NCBI RefSeq assembly: GCF_001267405.1
Contig: NZ_CP012369.1
Location: 522,001-586,000 of the forward strand
Direction: 5' to 3'
DNA: 64,000 nt
Source: Moorella thermoacetica
GTDB taxonomy: Bacteria > Bacillota > DSM-521 > Neomoorellales > Neomoorellaceae
Positions 28,683-37,174 of this stretch are shown piece by piece. A program made the translations under genes and the position numbers. The first letter of the stretch is position 1, and each line of letters starts with the position of its first letter. The notes under the pieces are model-generated. The model did no database searches. It saw only the letters and a program-made list of their open reading frames with translations, and was not told where the DNA came from.

Positions 28683-29614
28683 TTACGACTGTCACTACCA
28701 ACGTAGCTATTGATAAAACATACATTGTAGACAATTTTAGTTTAAATGGTGTCTTTCGCGTTAAACAAGTGCTAGCCCAAGCAGGCGGCAAGGGACTCAA
28801 TGTCGCTCGGGTAATTCATAATCTCGGCGAGGAGGTGATAGCTACAGGATTTATTGGCGGATACACCGGTAGCTATATCAAAGAAATAATGGCGAGGGAG
28901 GGAATGAAGGAGGATTTCGTCGTAATAGAAGGCGAATCGCGCATCTGCATTAATATCCTGGACCCGGTAGGGAAAACGCAGACCGAGCTCCTGGAACCAG
29001 GGCCCGATGTTAGTCAGACCGATGCGCAAAAGCTGGTGGATAAAGTCAAAGAACTGGCCAGTAGCAGCAAAGTGGTCACCATATCCGGCAGCCTCACAAG
29101 GGGATTAGCACCTGGCTTTTACTCCCTGTTGATTGAGGTAATTAACCAGGCAGGGGCGATGGCTATCCTCGACACCAGCGGAGCGGCATTTATAGAGGGG
29201 ATTAAAGCCAGGCCCTATATGGTTAAACCCAATCAGCAGGAAGCGGAAACCCTGGCCGGGCATCCGTTAAAGGAGGTGGACGACCAAAAAAAGTTTTTAA
29301 TGAAACTGCTGGAAAGCGGTGTCCAGGTAGCTGTTCTTTCCCTTGGTGGGGATGGAGCCCTGGTAGCTACTGAGAACGATTTCTTTAAAGTTATCCCGCC
29401 CAGGGTTCAGGCCATCAATACCGTCGGTTGCGGTGATGCCTTTGTGGCCGGTTTTGCCGTAGGATTGGCCAGAGGAGAAGGGGTAACCGGTGCAGCCCGG
29501 CTGGCAACGGCAGCCGCCAGTGCCAGTGCTACTCGCTGGCAAACGGGACAATGCCAGGTAGAACTGGTAAACAAACTCCTGGATGAGGTGCGACTGCTTG
29601 AGCTTCATAACTGA
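28679..29614 (+). CDS. PfkB family kinase, 1-phosphofructokinase/LacC type
   Basis: 311 residues. The start MITTVTTNVAIDKTYIVDNF, the motif AGGKGLNVARVIHNLGEEV and the C-terminal INTVGCGDAFVAGFAVGLA are characteristic of the FruK/LacC subgroup, which phosphorylates ketose phosphates to bisphosphates. The GD pair in GCGDAF is the catalytic base region. With the SIS isomerase before it and the aldolase, it would complete a route from an aldose 6-phosphate to triose phosphates (inference). Confidence 0.88.
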   Translation: MITTVTTNVAIDKTYIVDNFSLNGVFRVKQVLAQAGGKGLNVARVIHNLGEEVIATGFIGGYTGSYIKEIMAREGMKEDFVVIEGESRICINILDPVGKTQTELLEPGPDVSQTDAQKLVDKVKELASSSKVVTISGSLTRGLAPGFYSLLIEVINQAGAMAILDTSGAAFIEGIKARPYMVKPNQQEAETLAGHPLKEVDDQKKFLMKLLESGVQVAVLSLGGDGALVATENDFFKVIPPRVQAINTVGCGDAFVAGFAVGLARGEGVTGAARLATAAASASATRWQTGQCQVELVNKLLDEVRLLELHN

Positions 29615-29651
29615 AACTCTCGGAGGTAGATGGTAATACCAGGGGTCAGCA

Positions 29652-29680
29652 TTAGTTCTAGGGCTTTAGCAATCTATAAT
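29652..29680 (+). promoter_or_regulatory. Possible internal promoter upstream of the sugar-binding protein gene
   Basis: TTAGTT (29652-29657), 17 bp, TATAAT (29675-29680). The -10 box is perfect; the -35 is poor. It would allow separate expression of the ABC importer. Confidence 0.45.
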
Positions 29681-29709
29681 TAAATAAAAATTAAATGGAG
29701 GAATGGATC

Positions 29710-30690
29710 GTGTTATTTAAAATGACCCGAAAAAAGATGCTTATTTTTACCGCAATAACACTAATTGGAGTCAGCGTGCTCCTTGGTGGTTGCGGCAGTA
29801 AACAAGGTAATACCCAAACTGGAACCTCCAGCGGAACAACGACCCAGAACACAGAAAAGAGCGGAGAGAAGGTCATTGGCGTTAGCCTTCTGACCCGGGA
29901 ACACGTTTTTTACAACTTAATTGAAAAAGCTATCCAGGAAAAAGCCCAGGGGTATAAATTTAAACCCATTATTATGGATGCCAGCCAGGATAGCAACAAG
30001 CAATTGGCCCAGGTTCAGGATTTTATAACTCAAAAAGTGGATGCCATTGTTTTGGCGCCAACGGCTTCGGCTGGAATAGCACCGGCTGTTGACTTAGCTA
30101 AAAAAGCAGGTATCCCTGTATTTACAATTGATATCAAAGCTGAAGGTGACGTAAAATCCCATGTCGCCACCGACAACTACGCGGGTGGTAAACTGGCTGC
30201 CAAGTATGCCGCCGAAAAGGTCTTGAACGGCAAGGGGAAGGTTGCTATAATTACCTACTCCGAAGTACAGAGCTGTGTTGACCGGGAGAAGGGTTTCAAA
30301 GATGCCCTGGCTGAGTATTCGAACATTAAGGTAGTCGATGTAGAAAATTGTTCTGGTAGCGCTGAAAAAGCAGCCAACCTCACCCAGGATATCCTGTTAA
30401 AGTTCCCGGATTTAGATTTAATTTTCGCCGTGGGTGATCCCTTTGCTGTTGGAGCTGTTTCCACTATTAAAGCAGCTGGCCGTAATGTTAAAGTTATAGG
30501 CTTCGACGGTAATCCTGAAGCTATCCAGGAAATCAAGAACCATGGACTCTGGGTGGCTGACGTTGTCCAGCATCCTGATCAAATCGGTGGCAAGGTAATT
30601 GATCTAATCGCTGATTACTTCAACGGTAAATCTGTACCGCCACAGGTGCTCATTCCGCCTACAATAGTAGATGCCAGTAATGCTAAATAA
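29710..30690 (+). CDS. Sugar ABC transporter substrate-binding lipoprotein (RbsB family)
   Basis: About 326 residues. The N-terminus has a lipoprotein signal with hydrophobic core and lipobox LLGGC, so it is anchored outside the membrane, followed by a Thr/Ser/Gln linker. The rest is a periplasmic-binding-protein type 1 fold with ATDNYAGGKLAAKYAAE and VIGFDGNPEAIQEI, as in ribose- and other pentose- or hexose-binding proteins. GTG 29710 is favoured because GGAGG at 29697-29701 is eight bases upstream. Confidence 0.9.
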   Translation: MLFKMTRKKMLIFTAITLIGVSVLLGGCGSKQGNTQTGTSSGTTTQNTEKSGEKVIGVSLLTREHVFYNLIEKAIQEKAQGYKFKPIIMDASQDSNKQLAQVQDFITQKVDAIVLAPTASAGIAPAVDLAKKAGIPVFTIDIKAEGDVKSHVATDNYAGGKLAAKYAAEKVLNGKGKVAIITYSEVQSCVDREKGFKDALAEYSNIKVVDVENCSGSAEKAANLTQDILLKFPDLDLIFAVGDPFAVGAVSTIKAAGRNVKVIGFDGNPEAIQEIKNHGLWVADVVQHPDQIGGKVIDLIADYFNGKSVPPQVLIPPTIVDASNAK

Positions 30691-30701
30691 TTAAGCCCAA
30701 A

Positions 30702-30730
30702 GGGGAAGAAACAGCAAGGGTTTCTTCCCC
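30702..30730 (+). terminator. Stem-loop between binding protein and ATPase genes
   Basis: GGGGAAGAAAC pairs perfectly with GTTTCTTCCCC around a seven-base loop; a short T-rich stretch follows about ten bases later. Such hairpins often stabilise the binding-protein mRNA or partly terminate before the permease genes. Confidence 0.65.
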
Positions 30731-30767
30731 GCCTCCCTTTTTAAAAACTCGAGGAATAGGTGATACC

Positions 30768-32261
30768 ATGGCCTCCCCACTCTTACAACTAAGGGGAATA
30801 TCAAAATCCTTTTCGGGGATTAAGGTCCTCGATAATATCGACCTGGATATTTATCCCGGGGAAGTTCATGCTCTCCTGGGAGAAAACGGCGCCGGGAAAT
30901 CAACACTAATAAAAATAATCTCCGGAGTCTACCAGAGAGACTGTGGTACCATAACATTTAAACAAAAACCGGTGGAGTTTACCAATACTCGCCAGGCCCT
31001 GGATGCAGGGATTAGTGTTATACACCAGGAACTCAGTCTTATTCAGGATTTAAGTGTAGCTGAAAATATTTTTTTAGGGCGAGAATCCATTAAATCGAGA
31101 GTTTTTATTGATAAAGAAAAAATGGTTAGCGAGACCATAGCTATCGCCCGTTCCCTGGGTATTGATCTGAAACCATGGGCGATGGTCCGGGACCTCAATG
31201 TAGCCGAGCAACAGATGGTAGAAATAGCCAAGGCTGTGTCCTGCAATGCCTCACTGGTTATTATGGATGAGCCAACCTCCTCCCTCTCTGATCGTGAAAC
31301 TGAGACCTTGTTTAAGATTATCAAGCGCTTAAAAAAGGATAACGTGGCTGTTATCTATATTTCCCACCGTTTAAAGGAACTCGAGGAATTGGCTGACCGG
31401 CTCACTATTTTACGTGATGGAAAACTTGTAAAAACCATGGTCGGGGAGGAAATGAAGAAATATAACTGGGTTTCTTTAATGGTAGGCCGGGAGATCAAAG
31501 ATTTTAGCCGGAAAGCCCAGAAACCCGGGGAAGTAATTTTGCAGGTAAAGGATTTCACTGATCCCCCGAAATACTGGGATATCAATTTTGAATTGCGGCA
31601 GGGTGAGATTTTAGGCATTGCCGGGTTGGTAGGGGCTGGCCGGACAGAAGTATTACAGGGCATATTTGGAGTTAAAAAGCCAAAACACGGTTCCCTATAC
31701 CTTAACGGGCAGAAGGTACTTTTCAATTCGCCGGCTGAGGCCATCAGCAATGGAATCGGTTTCGTCCCTGAAGACCGTCGGCTCCAGGGGGTAATCTTGG
31801 CACAATCTGTCAAAGATAATATCTCCCTCCCCAGTCTATATGATAAATCGAACTATGGTTTTATAAATTTCCTTTGGGAAAACCAGGTGAGTGAAGATTA
31901 TATAAAGAAAATGCGTATCCGTACCCCCTCGGCTAAAACTATTGTTAAAAATTTGAGCGGTGGCAACCAGCAGAAGGTAGCCCTGGCCAGATGGCTGGCG
32001 GCCCATGCCAAAATTCTGTTCCTGGATGAGCCAACCCGCGGTATTGACGTTAACGCCAAGGCCGAGATTTATAACTTGATGAATTCCTTTACCAGTGAGG
32101 GAGGAAGCATCATCATGGTATCCTCGGAGTTACCGGAAATTTTAAGTATGAGTGATCGAATTGTAGTCATGCATGAGGGCCGTGTGGCCGGTATACTGGA
32201 CCGGCACGAAGCCAGCGAAGAAAAAATTATGGAACTGGCATGTGGAAAGATAGCCGGTTGA
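30768..32261 (+). CDS. Sugar ABC transporter ATP-binding protein (RbsA family)
   Basis: 497 residues with two fused ATPase domains, the CUT2/ribose-type arrangement. Domain 1 has Walker A LLGENGAGKSTLIK and Walker B LVIMDEPTSSL. Domain 2 has the usual altered Walker A (AGLVGAGRTEVL), the signature LSGGNQQKVALARWL and FLDEPTRGIDV. It powers import through the neighbouring permease. ATG 30768 lies in a short gap after the stem-loop. Confidence 0.93.
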   Translation: MASPLLQLRGISKSFSGIKVLDNIDLDIYPGEVHALLGENGAGKSTLIKIISGVYQRDCGTITFKQKPVEFTNTRQALDAGISVIHQELSLIQDLSVAENIFLGRESIKSRVFIDKEKMVSETIAIARSLGIDLKPWAMVRDLNVAEQQMVEIAKAVSCNASLVIMDEPTSSLSDRETETLFKIIKRLKKDNVAVIYISHRLKELEELADRLTILRDGKLVKTMVGEEMKKYNWVSLMVGREIKDFSRKAQKPGEVILQVKDFTDPPKYWDINFELRQGEILGIAGLVGAGRTEVLQGIFGVKKPKHGSLYLNGQKVLFNSPAEAISNGIGFVPEDRRLQGVILAQSVKDNISLPSLYDKSNYGFINFLWENQVSEDYIKKMRIRTPSAKTIVKNLSGGNQQKVALARWLAAHAKILFLDEPTRGIDVNAKAEIYNLMNSFTSEGGSIIMVSSELPEILSMSDRIVVMHEGRVAGILDRHEASEEKIMELACGKIAG

Positions 32262-32281
32262 TGCAGGGAAGGGGTAGGACG

Positions 32282-33277
32282 ATGAATGGAGCGACCAATA
32301 TTTCGAATAGCGCTAAGTTGAAGTATAGCCATCTGAATAGCATTGTTAAGGAATATAGTTTCATCTTTGTATTCCTTGCTTTATGTATACTACTCTCTAT
32401 ACTGGTTCCGACTTTCCTCTTGCCCCAAAATTTGTTAAATGTATTGATTCAGATCTCTATCAACGCCCTGTTAGCTATAGGTATGACCTTTGTCATTATT
32501 TCCGGTGGCATTGACCTTTCAGTGGGTTCAGTAGCAGCACTGGCAGGTATTGTCGTTACGGCTTTGCTTAAACAGTACCCGTCCAGTACGCCGATGATGT
32601 ATGTAATAATTATTTTTAGTGTCCTGGCTGTGGGTATAGTCTGTGGCGGTATCTCCGGCCTGGCAATTGCGAAACTTAATGTCGAACCCTTTATAGCCAC
32701 CCTCGCTATGTTGAGCATCGCCAGGGGGTTTGCCTTCGTTTACACCCAGAGCAAACCAATTTTCGGCTTGCCCCCGGCCTTTAGTTGGATTGGTCAGGGG
32801 TATATTGGCCCTATCCCGGTTATCGTGTTGATTATGATTTTTTGCCTGGTTATCGCCCACATTGTCTTATCAAAAACCTGTTTTGGACGTTATATTTACG
32901 CCATCGGGAGCAACGAAGAAGTGGCTAAATTATGCGGTATTAACGTTGCCCGGGTGAAGCTTATTATTTATGTAATCAGCGACGTCCTTTCTGCTCTGGG
33001 GGGAGTCGCTCTGGCGTCCCGTTTAGCAACAGGGCAACCGGCTGCCGCCAGCGGTTACGAGCTCAATGCGATCGCAGCGGTTGTGCTGGGGGGTACCAGC
33101 CTTTCCGGAGGTAAGGGCAGTATTGGTAAAACCATTATCGGCATTATGACCATTGGCGTTATTAACAACGGTTTAAGCCTGTTGCAAATCTCCTCTTACT
33201 GGCAGTCCATTACCATGGGTTTAATCATTATGATTGCCGTAATACTGGATAAAATCAACACCCGTAAGAAAGCCTGA
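32282..33277 (+). CDS. Sugar ABC transporter permease (RbsC family)
   Basis: 331-residue integral membrane protein with eight to ten predicted helices, containing the CUT2 permease motifs FVIISGGIDLSVGSVAALAG and IAAVVLGGTSLSGGKG. It forms the transmembrane channel with the RbsA-like ATPase. ATG 32282 follows GGGAAGGGG; the in-frame ATG at 32240 lies inside the ATPase gene and is less likely. Confidence 0.92.
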   Translation: MNGATNISNSAKLKYSHLNSIVKEYSFIFVFLALCILLSILVPTFLLPQNLLNVLIQISINALLAIGMTFVIISGGIDLSVGSVAALAGIVVTALLKQYPSSTPMMYVIIIFSVLAVGIVCGGISGLAIAKLNVEPFIATLAMLSIARGFAFVYTQSKPIFGLPPAFSWIGQGYIGPIPVIVLIMIFCLVIAHIVLSKTCFGRYIYAIGSNEEVAKLCGINVARVKLIIYVISDVLSALGGVALASRLATGQPAAASGYELNAIAAVVLGGTSLSGGKGSIGKTIIGIMTIGVINNGLSLLQISSYWQSITMGLIIMIAVILDKINTRKKA

Positions 33278-33336
33278 GTGGAGTGTTAATTACCGGGGAG
33301 GAGAATTTCATTTCATAAATATGAAGGTGAAAACCA

Positions 33337-34290
33337 ATGGCTAAAGTAATAACTATTGGTGAGATCCTGGTAGAAATTATGACAAAATATACTGGGCAGG
33401 AGTTTACTGCTCCGGGCGAACTCCTGGGGCCTTATCCCAGCGGTGCCCCGGCTATTTTTATCGATCAGGTGGCAAGGATGGGGGTGGAGGCAGGTATTAT
33501 TGCCCGGGTCGGTGATGACGATTTTGGCCTTTTAAATCTTACCAGGCTTCGTGATGATGGCGTCGATACAAGTCATATTTATAAGACCAAGGGATATACA
33601 ACAGGGACGGCTTTTGTCACATACTACGCCAATGGTGAGCGCAAGTTTATTTTTCATTTCCCCCATGCGGCGGCAGGCCAGTTAGGGCCAGCAGATGTGG
33701 ATGAAAACTATATCAAAACTGCAGAGTATCTCCACGTTGTGGGTTGCTCCTTGACGGCAAGCGCCAGCTTGCGTCAGGCCATCTGGAAGGCAGTTAAAAT
33801 TGCCAAAGAAAACAAGGTAAAGGTGAGCTTCGATCCTAATCTCCGCCCTGAGCTGCTCAATGAGCAGGAAATTAAGAATGTATATGACGACATCCTGGAC
33901 GCCGCTGATATAATCCTCGCCGGAAAGAGTGAAATGATAGCCCTTTCAGGCGAGGGCGATTTGGTAAAGGGTATCGCCAGGCTAAAAAAGAGGGACGGTA
34001 CCATGCTGGTTCTTAAAGATGGTGCCCGGGGGGCAAGCCTTTACTACGGTGAGGAATGCTATCATGTGCCGCCCGTTAAGGTTCAAGAGGTAGATCCCAC
34101 TGGAGCCGGCGATTGTTTTGATGGCGCATTCATTGCTGCCCTGGCCTGTGGTAAAGGGCTGAAGGAGGCGTTACAAATTGCCAATGTAGCTGGAGCTTTA
34201 AGTGTAACCCGTAAAGGCCCCATGGAAGGTGCCGCTTTTAAAGAAGATATTTTGGCCCTTTACTCTAGGCACAATTCGAGTAAAGTGTAA
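33337..34290 (+). CDS. PfkB family carbohydrate kinase (2-keto-3-deoxygluconate/ribokinase-like)
   Basis: 317 residues with the start MAKVITIGEILVEIM, ARVGDDDFG and the C-terminal DPTGAGDCFDGAFIAAL, where the D of GAGD is the catalytic base. This subgroup phosphorylates free sugars or keto-deoxy acids, unlike the FruK-like kinase earlier in the operon. It may be the first kinase acting on the imported sugar (inference). It is the last gene of the operon. Confidence 0.85.
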   Translation: MAKVITIGEILVEIMTKYTGQEFTAPGELLGPYPSGAPAIFIDQVARMGVEAGIIARVGDDDFGLLNLTRLRDDGVDTSHIYKTKGYTTGTAFVTYYANGERKFIFHFPHAAAGQLGPADVDENYIKTAEYLHVVGCSLTASASLRQAIWKAVKIAKENKVKVSFDPNLRPELLNEQEIKNVYDDILDAADIILAGKSEMIALSGEGDLVKGIARLKKRDGTMLVLKDGARGASLYYGEECYHVPPVKVQEVDPTGAGDCFDGAFIAALACGKGLKEALQIANVAGALSVTRKGPMEGAAFKEDILALYSRHNSSKV

Positions 34291-34349
34291 TTCGATTCCT
34301 TGCCAGGGTGCGGTAATACCAGGCGTCTGGTACCAATTGGTAAAGAAGG

Positions 34350-34823
34350 CTAAGGACTTGGATTACCCTCGCCCTTAAATTCCTCCTCGCTGATCACCTT
34401 ATACCCATATTCTCGTAGAAGGGCCGTCGTTACGCCGGGGCCGGGGCGGGTCGCGCCGCTAAAGTTGCCATCGTAGATAAGCTTGCTGCCGCAGGATGGG
34501 CTCCTTTCCTTGAGGACAATTATCTCCGGGCCCACTTCCCGGGCCCTGGCCAGGGCGGCCCTGGCGCCCTGGATGAAGGCCGCAGTCACATCCCGTCCTT
34601 CTTTATCCATCACCCGCGCCCGGCCGGCCAGGACGTCATAGCCGTCACCGCCCTTGATTTCCGCCGGCGGCCGGGGGATGGTTAAACCCCCCAGGCTCTC
34701 CGGGCAGACGGGTACGGCTTTGCCCTGCCGCACCAGTTCGGCAATGACCGGTACCAGGTTGTGCCCGCCGCTGTATTTACACCTTACGCCTGCCAGGCAG
34801 GCGCTGACCAGGATTTTTCCCAT
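34350..34823 (-). CDS. DUF523 family protein
   Basis: 157 residues of DUF523, a family of unknown function with several conserved cysteines: SACLAGVRCKYSGGHN at the start, VCPESLGGL and KERSPSCGSKLIYDG. The pattern suggests metal or cluster binding but this is unproven. The start at 34823 follows AGGTGAG; an upstream ATG has no family similarity. It converges on the sugar operon. Confidence 0.85.
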   Translation of the reverse strand: MGKILVSACLAGVRCKYSGGHNLVPVIAELVRQGKAVPVCPESLGGLTIPRPPAEIKGGDGYDVLAGRARVMDKEGRDVTAAFIQGARAALARAREVGPEIIVLKERSPSCGSKLIYDGNFSGATRPGPGVTTALLREYGYKVISEEEFKGEGNPSP

Positions 34824-34973
34824 TAAAGTCTCACCTGCATAAAAATAATTCTTGCGGGCTCCATATTTAAGGTTAACCGGGAAACAGTTCAATAATAATA
34901 CATAAACAATATATATAAAACAAAATTGAGTTAACTATTTAGTATTAAAGCGCCTCCGGGTTTATAGCAGACA

Positions 34974-35246
34974 TTAGCCTTCGGGAGGAGCGTCGGCGTT
35001 AGCAATTAATTCCCCGTGTTCCCAGAGCTCATACTCGCTCAAATCCAATTCATCGCTCCAGCTAATACCATAGCCGCCTGCTTCGACCCTGGCCATACTA
35101 AAAAGAAGGGGATCTTTCAAAATGTCGAAAGGAGGCATTGCTATCAAAGGTCTCATATCGTATTTCTTTATTTGACCGTTATCGAAGGCGACTATTAACG
35201 TATAATCCTTTAAAGGTTTAACATCTTTAATCCTGGGATAAAACAC
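34974..35246 (-). CDS. DUF2442 family protein
   Basis: 90 residues; FYPRIKDVKPLKDYTLIVAF and the acidic end with ELDLSEYELWEHG are typical of DUF2442. It starts at GTG 35246 behind GGGGGTG. It directly follows the DUF4160 gene, a pairing common in bacteria and toxin-antitoxin-like in layout, though no activity is established. Positions 34824-34973 hold no gene. Confidence 0.85.
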   Translation of the reverse strand: MFYPRIKDVKPLKDYTLIVAFDNGQIKKYDMRPLIAMPPFDILKDPLLFSMARVEAGGYGISWSDELDLSEYELWEHGELIANADAPPEG

Positions 35247-35257
35247 ATATTCACCCC

Positions 35258-35506
35258 CTACTCCAGACCAGGAAGCTGCTTAAATTCCTTGGTTTCCCAC
35301 ATTATCTCCAGTTCTTTTTGATGATTTTCAGCCCATTCCACGACAAGCTTCCGGGCTCGTAACGGCATATCGCCTTCTATCATTTCCAATGTGTTGATGT
35401 TAAAAATAGCATTATACTCACCATAGAGGGCGTGAAAATGGGGTGGTAGATGTTCATTAAAAAACATCTTGATTATAATGCCATAAAACCGGGCTATGAT
35501 TGGCAT
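35258..35506 (-). CDS. DUF4160 family protein
   Basis: 82 residues beginning MPIIARFYGIIIKMFF and containing LPPHFHALYGEYNA, the DUF4160 signature. It is transcribed ahead of the DUF2442 gene with an 11-base gap. The start at 35506 matches the family start; the frame is open 45 bases further upstream to another ATG. Confidence 0.83.
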   Translation of the reverse strand: MPIIARFYGIIIKMFFNEHLPPHFHALYGEYNAIFNINTLEMIEGDMPLRARKLVVEWAENHQKELEIMWETKEFKQLPGLE

Positions 35507-35604
35507 CGTACCGTTTTTCACCCCTTGTTTTAACGCTTTAACCGGATGCACTATTTTATATGACTAATTATATCTCTCTTCATTCATATATTCAATCTTT
35601 CACC

Positions 35605-35632
35605 TTGCACCGCCAGCAAACTATGGTAAAAT
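35605..35632 (+). promoter_or_regulatory. Probable promoter of rnhA
   Basis: TTGCAC (35605-35610), 16 bp, TAAAAT (35627-35632), about 55 bases upstream of the rnhA start. Confidence 0.55.
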
Positions 35633-35687
35633 GAAAGGGCCATATCCGCCCCTTTAGCAGGGCAAAAGGAGAAGCAGCAGCCGATAA

Positions 35688-36146
35688 ATGAAAGAAGTAA
35701 CCATCTACACCGACGGTGCCTGCTCTGGCAACCCCGGTCCCGGCGGCTGGGGCGCCGTCCTTATTTACGGTGACAAACGCAAAGAACTCTCCGGCGCCGA
35801 GCCCAGCACCACCAACCAGCGCATGGAGATCACGGCGGCCATCGCTGCCCTCAGGGTCCTGAAGGAGCCCTGCCGGGTGCATCTTTACAGCGACAGCGCC
35901 TACCTGGTCAACGCCTTTCGCCAGGGGTGGCTGGCCCGTTGGGAGCGGAACGGCTGGCTCACCGTCAAAAAGCAGCCGGTCGAAAACCAGGACCTCTGGC
36001 GGGAGCTACTCCAGGTGGCTTCCCGGCACCAGGTAGAGTGGCTGAAAGTCAAAGGCCACAGCGACAACCCGGAAAACAACCGCTGCGACGAGCTGGCCCG
36101 GGCGGCCATTGCCGCCCTGCGCCGGCAGGAAATTCCATCATCGTAG
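35688..36146 (+). CDS. rnhA: Ribonuclease HI
   Basis: Cleaves the RNA strand of RNA-DNA hybrids. 152 residues with the acidic active-site series: D in IYTDGACSGNPGPGGWG, E in NQRMEITAAIAAL, D in LYSDSAYLVNA, and a late D in NNRCDELAR; WLKVKGHSDNPENN is the conserved His loop. Full-length and intact. Confidence 0.96.
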   Translation: MKEVTIYTDGACSGNPGPGGWGAVLIYGDKRKELSGAEPSTTNQRMEITAAIAALRVLKEPCRVHLYSDSAYLVNAFRQGWLARWERNGWLTVKKQPVENQDLWRELLQVASRHQVEWLKVKGHSDNPENNRCDELARAAIAALRRQEIPSS

Positions 36147-36213
36147 CGAATACATACCCTTATCCCGGCGTTGCCATCTGCGGTAACGGGTACTAAAAAG
36201 GGAGGGAAGCAAA

Positions 36214-36372
36214 ATGGGTAAATGGTCCTGCACGGCCTGCGGCTACGTCTATGACCCCGCCAAAGGCGATCCCGAAGGCGGCATCGCCCCGGGTACGGCC
36301 TTTGAAGACCTGCCCGACGACTGGGTCTGCCCCAATTGCGGCCTGGGCAAAGAGAACTTCGAACCCCTCTAA
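36214..36372 (+). CDS. Rubredoxin
   Basis: 52-residue electron carrier with one iron bound by four cysteines in CTACGY and CPNCGL. The core [20 protein letters not shown] is typical. It starts at ATG 36214 behind GGGAGGG. Rubredoxins serve oxygen and peroxide detoxification and other redox steps in anaerobes, in line with the inferred lifestyle. A terminator follows. Confidence 0.96.
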   Translation: MGKWSCTACGYVYDPAKGDPEGGIAPGTAFEDLPDDWVCPNCGLGKENFEPL

Positions 36373-36386
36373 AAAGCGAACAGGTA

Positions 36387-36431
36387 GAAAAGCTCAGGCG
36401 GCGCCGACCGGGCGTCGCCTGAGCTTTTCTG
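36387..36431 (+). terminator. Rho-independent terminator after the rubredoxin gene
   Basis: Long stem AGAAAAGCTCAGGCG.../...CGCCTGAGCTTTTCT with a GACC loop. The T-rich 3' arm ends the transcript; because the structure is symmetrical it may also act in the other direction. Confidence 0.85.
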
Positions 36432-36495
36432 TACGGTGAGGGAGGACTGGCCGCCGGGATAAAATTCCAGTTGTCCGGCAGGAGAAGGAGTAACT

Positions 36496-36582
36496 ATGTC
36501 GAAATTAAAGTTTAACGCTAAAATTTGCTCCTTAATAGCAAAGGGTGATCGCAAAGATGCTTATTGTAGGCTTAAACGGTAG
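36496..36582 (+). CDS. Possible 28-residue leader peptide upstream of the flavoprotein gene
   Basis: ATG 36496 lies five bases after GGAGAAGGAG and is followed by 28 codons (starting MSKLKFNAKICSLIAKGD). It overlaps the start of the flavoprotein gene by 26 bases. The good ribosome-binding site is the only support; no family is recognised. It may couple translation or be chance. Confidence 0.3.
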   Translation: MSKLKFNAKICSLIAKGDRKDAYCRLKR

Positions 36583-37162
36583 TCCCAAAAAAGATGGCAA
36601 TACCGCCTTTTTAGTGCGCGAAGGCCTGGCAGCGGCTGCTGCAGCCGGGGCGGAGACGGCCCTTATCCATATCGCCGACGCCATGGCTGACCAAAAAATA
36701 CCTTACTGCACCCAGTGCAGCAACCCCTGCCAGGGGGCCTGTTCCCGCCACAACCGCCTGGGCGAAGCCTTCGATCTCCTGCGGCGGGCCGACGGCCTCC
36801 TCCTGGGCAGCCCGGTTTACTTCGGCAGCGTCTCCGCCCAGCTCAAAGCCTTCTGGGATAAAAGCCGCATCTTACGCAAAGAAAAGGCCCTCCTCAATGT
36901 GGTCGGGGCCGGGGTGACCGTCGGCGGCGCCCGCTTCGGCGGCCAGGAGACCACCATGAAGGCCCTCTTCGATATGATGCTCGTCCAGGGGATGATCCTG
37001 GTGGGCGACGGCCATACGGAAGCCGACTGCGGGCACCAGGGCAGCTGCGGCCAGGCTCCGGCGAGCAGCGACGAATTCGCCATCCGGCGGGTGCGCCTGG
37101 CGGGCAGGCGCCTGGCGGAGGTAGCGGCGGCCACCATGACCTTACGCCGGCACCGCGCCTAG
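36557..37162 (+). CDS. NADPH-dependent FMN reductase/iron-sulfur flavoprotein family
   Basis: 201 residues with a flavodoxin-like fold: FMN loop LNGSPKKDGNTAFL and GSPVYFGSVSAQLKAFWDK. A cysteine cluster (CTQCSNPCQGAC) lies where iron-sulfur flavoproteins bind a 4Fe-4S centre, so it may carry a cluster. It probably transfers electrons in an anaerobic redox pathway; the partner is unknown. ATG 36557 follows AAGGGTGA by ten bases. Confidence 0.85.
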   Translation: MLIVGLNGSPKKDGNTAFLVREGLAAAAAAGAETALIHIADAMADQKIPYCTQCSNPCQGACSRHNRLGEAFDLLRRADGLLLGSPVYFGSVSAQLKAFWDKSRILRKEKALLNVVGAGVTVGGARFGGQETTMKALFDMMLVQGMILVGDGHTEADCGHQGSCGQAPASSDEFAIRRVRLAGRRLAEVAAATMTLRRHRA

Positions 37163-37174
37163 GGGGGTGAGGGT

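Noticed and set aside
25886-34290. Sulfoquinovose (sulfo-EMP) operon
   Set aside because: DeoR, PfkB and aldolase would fit, but no sulfolactaldehyde reductase, sulfoquinovosidase or sulfite exporter is present, and the isomerase is PGI/PMI-like.
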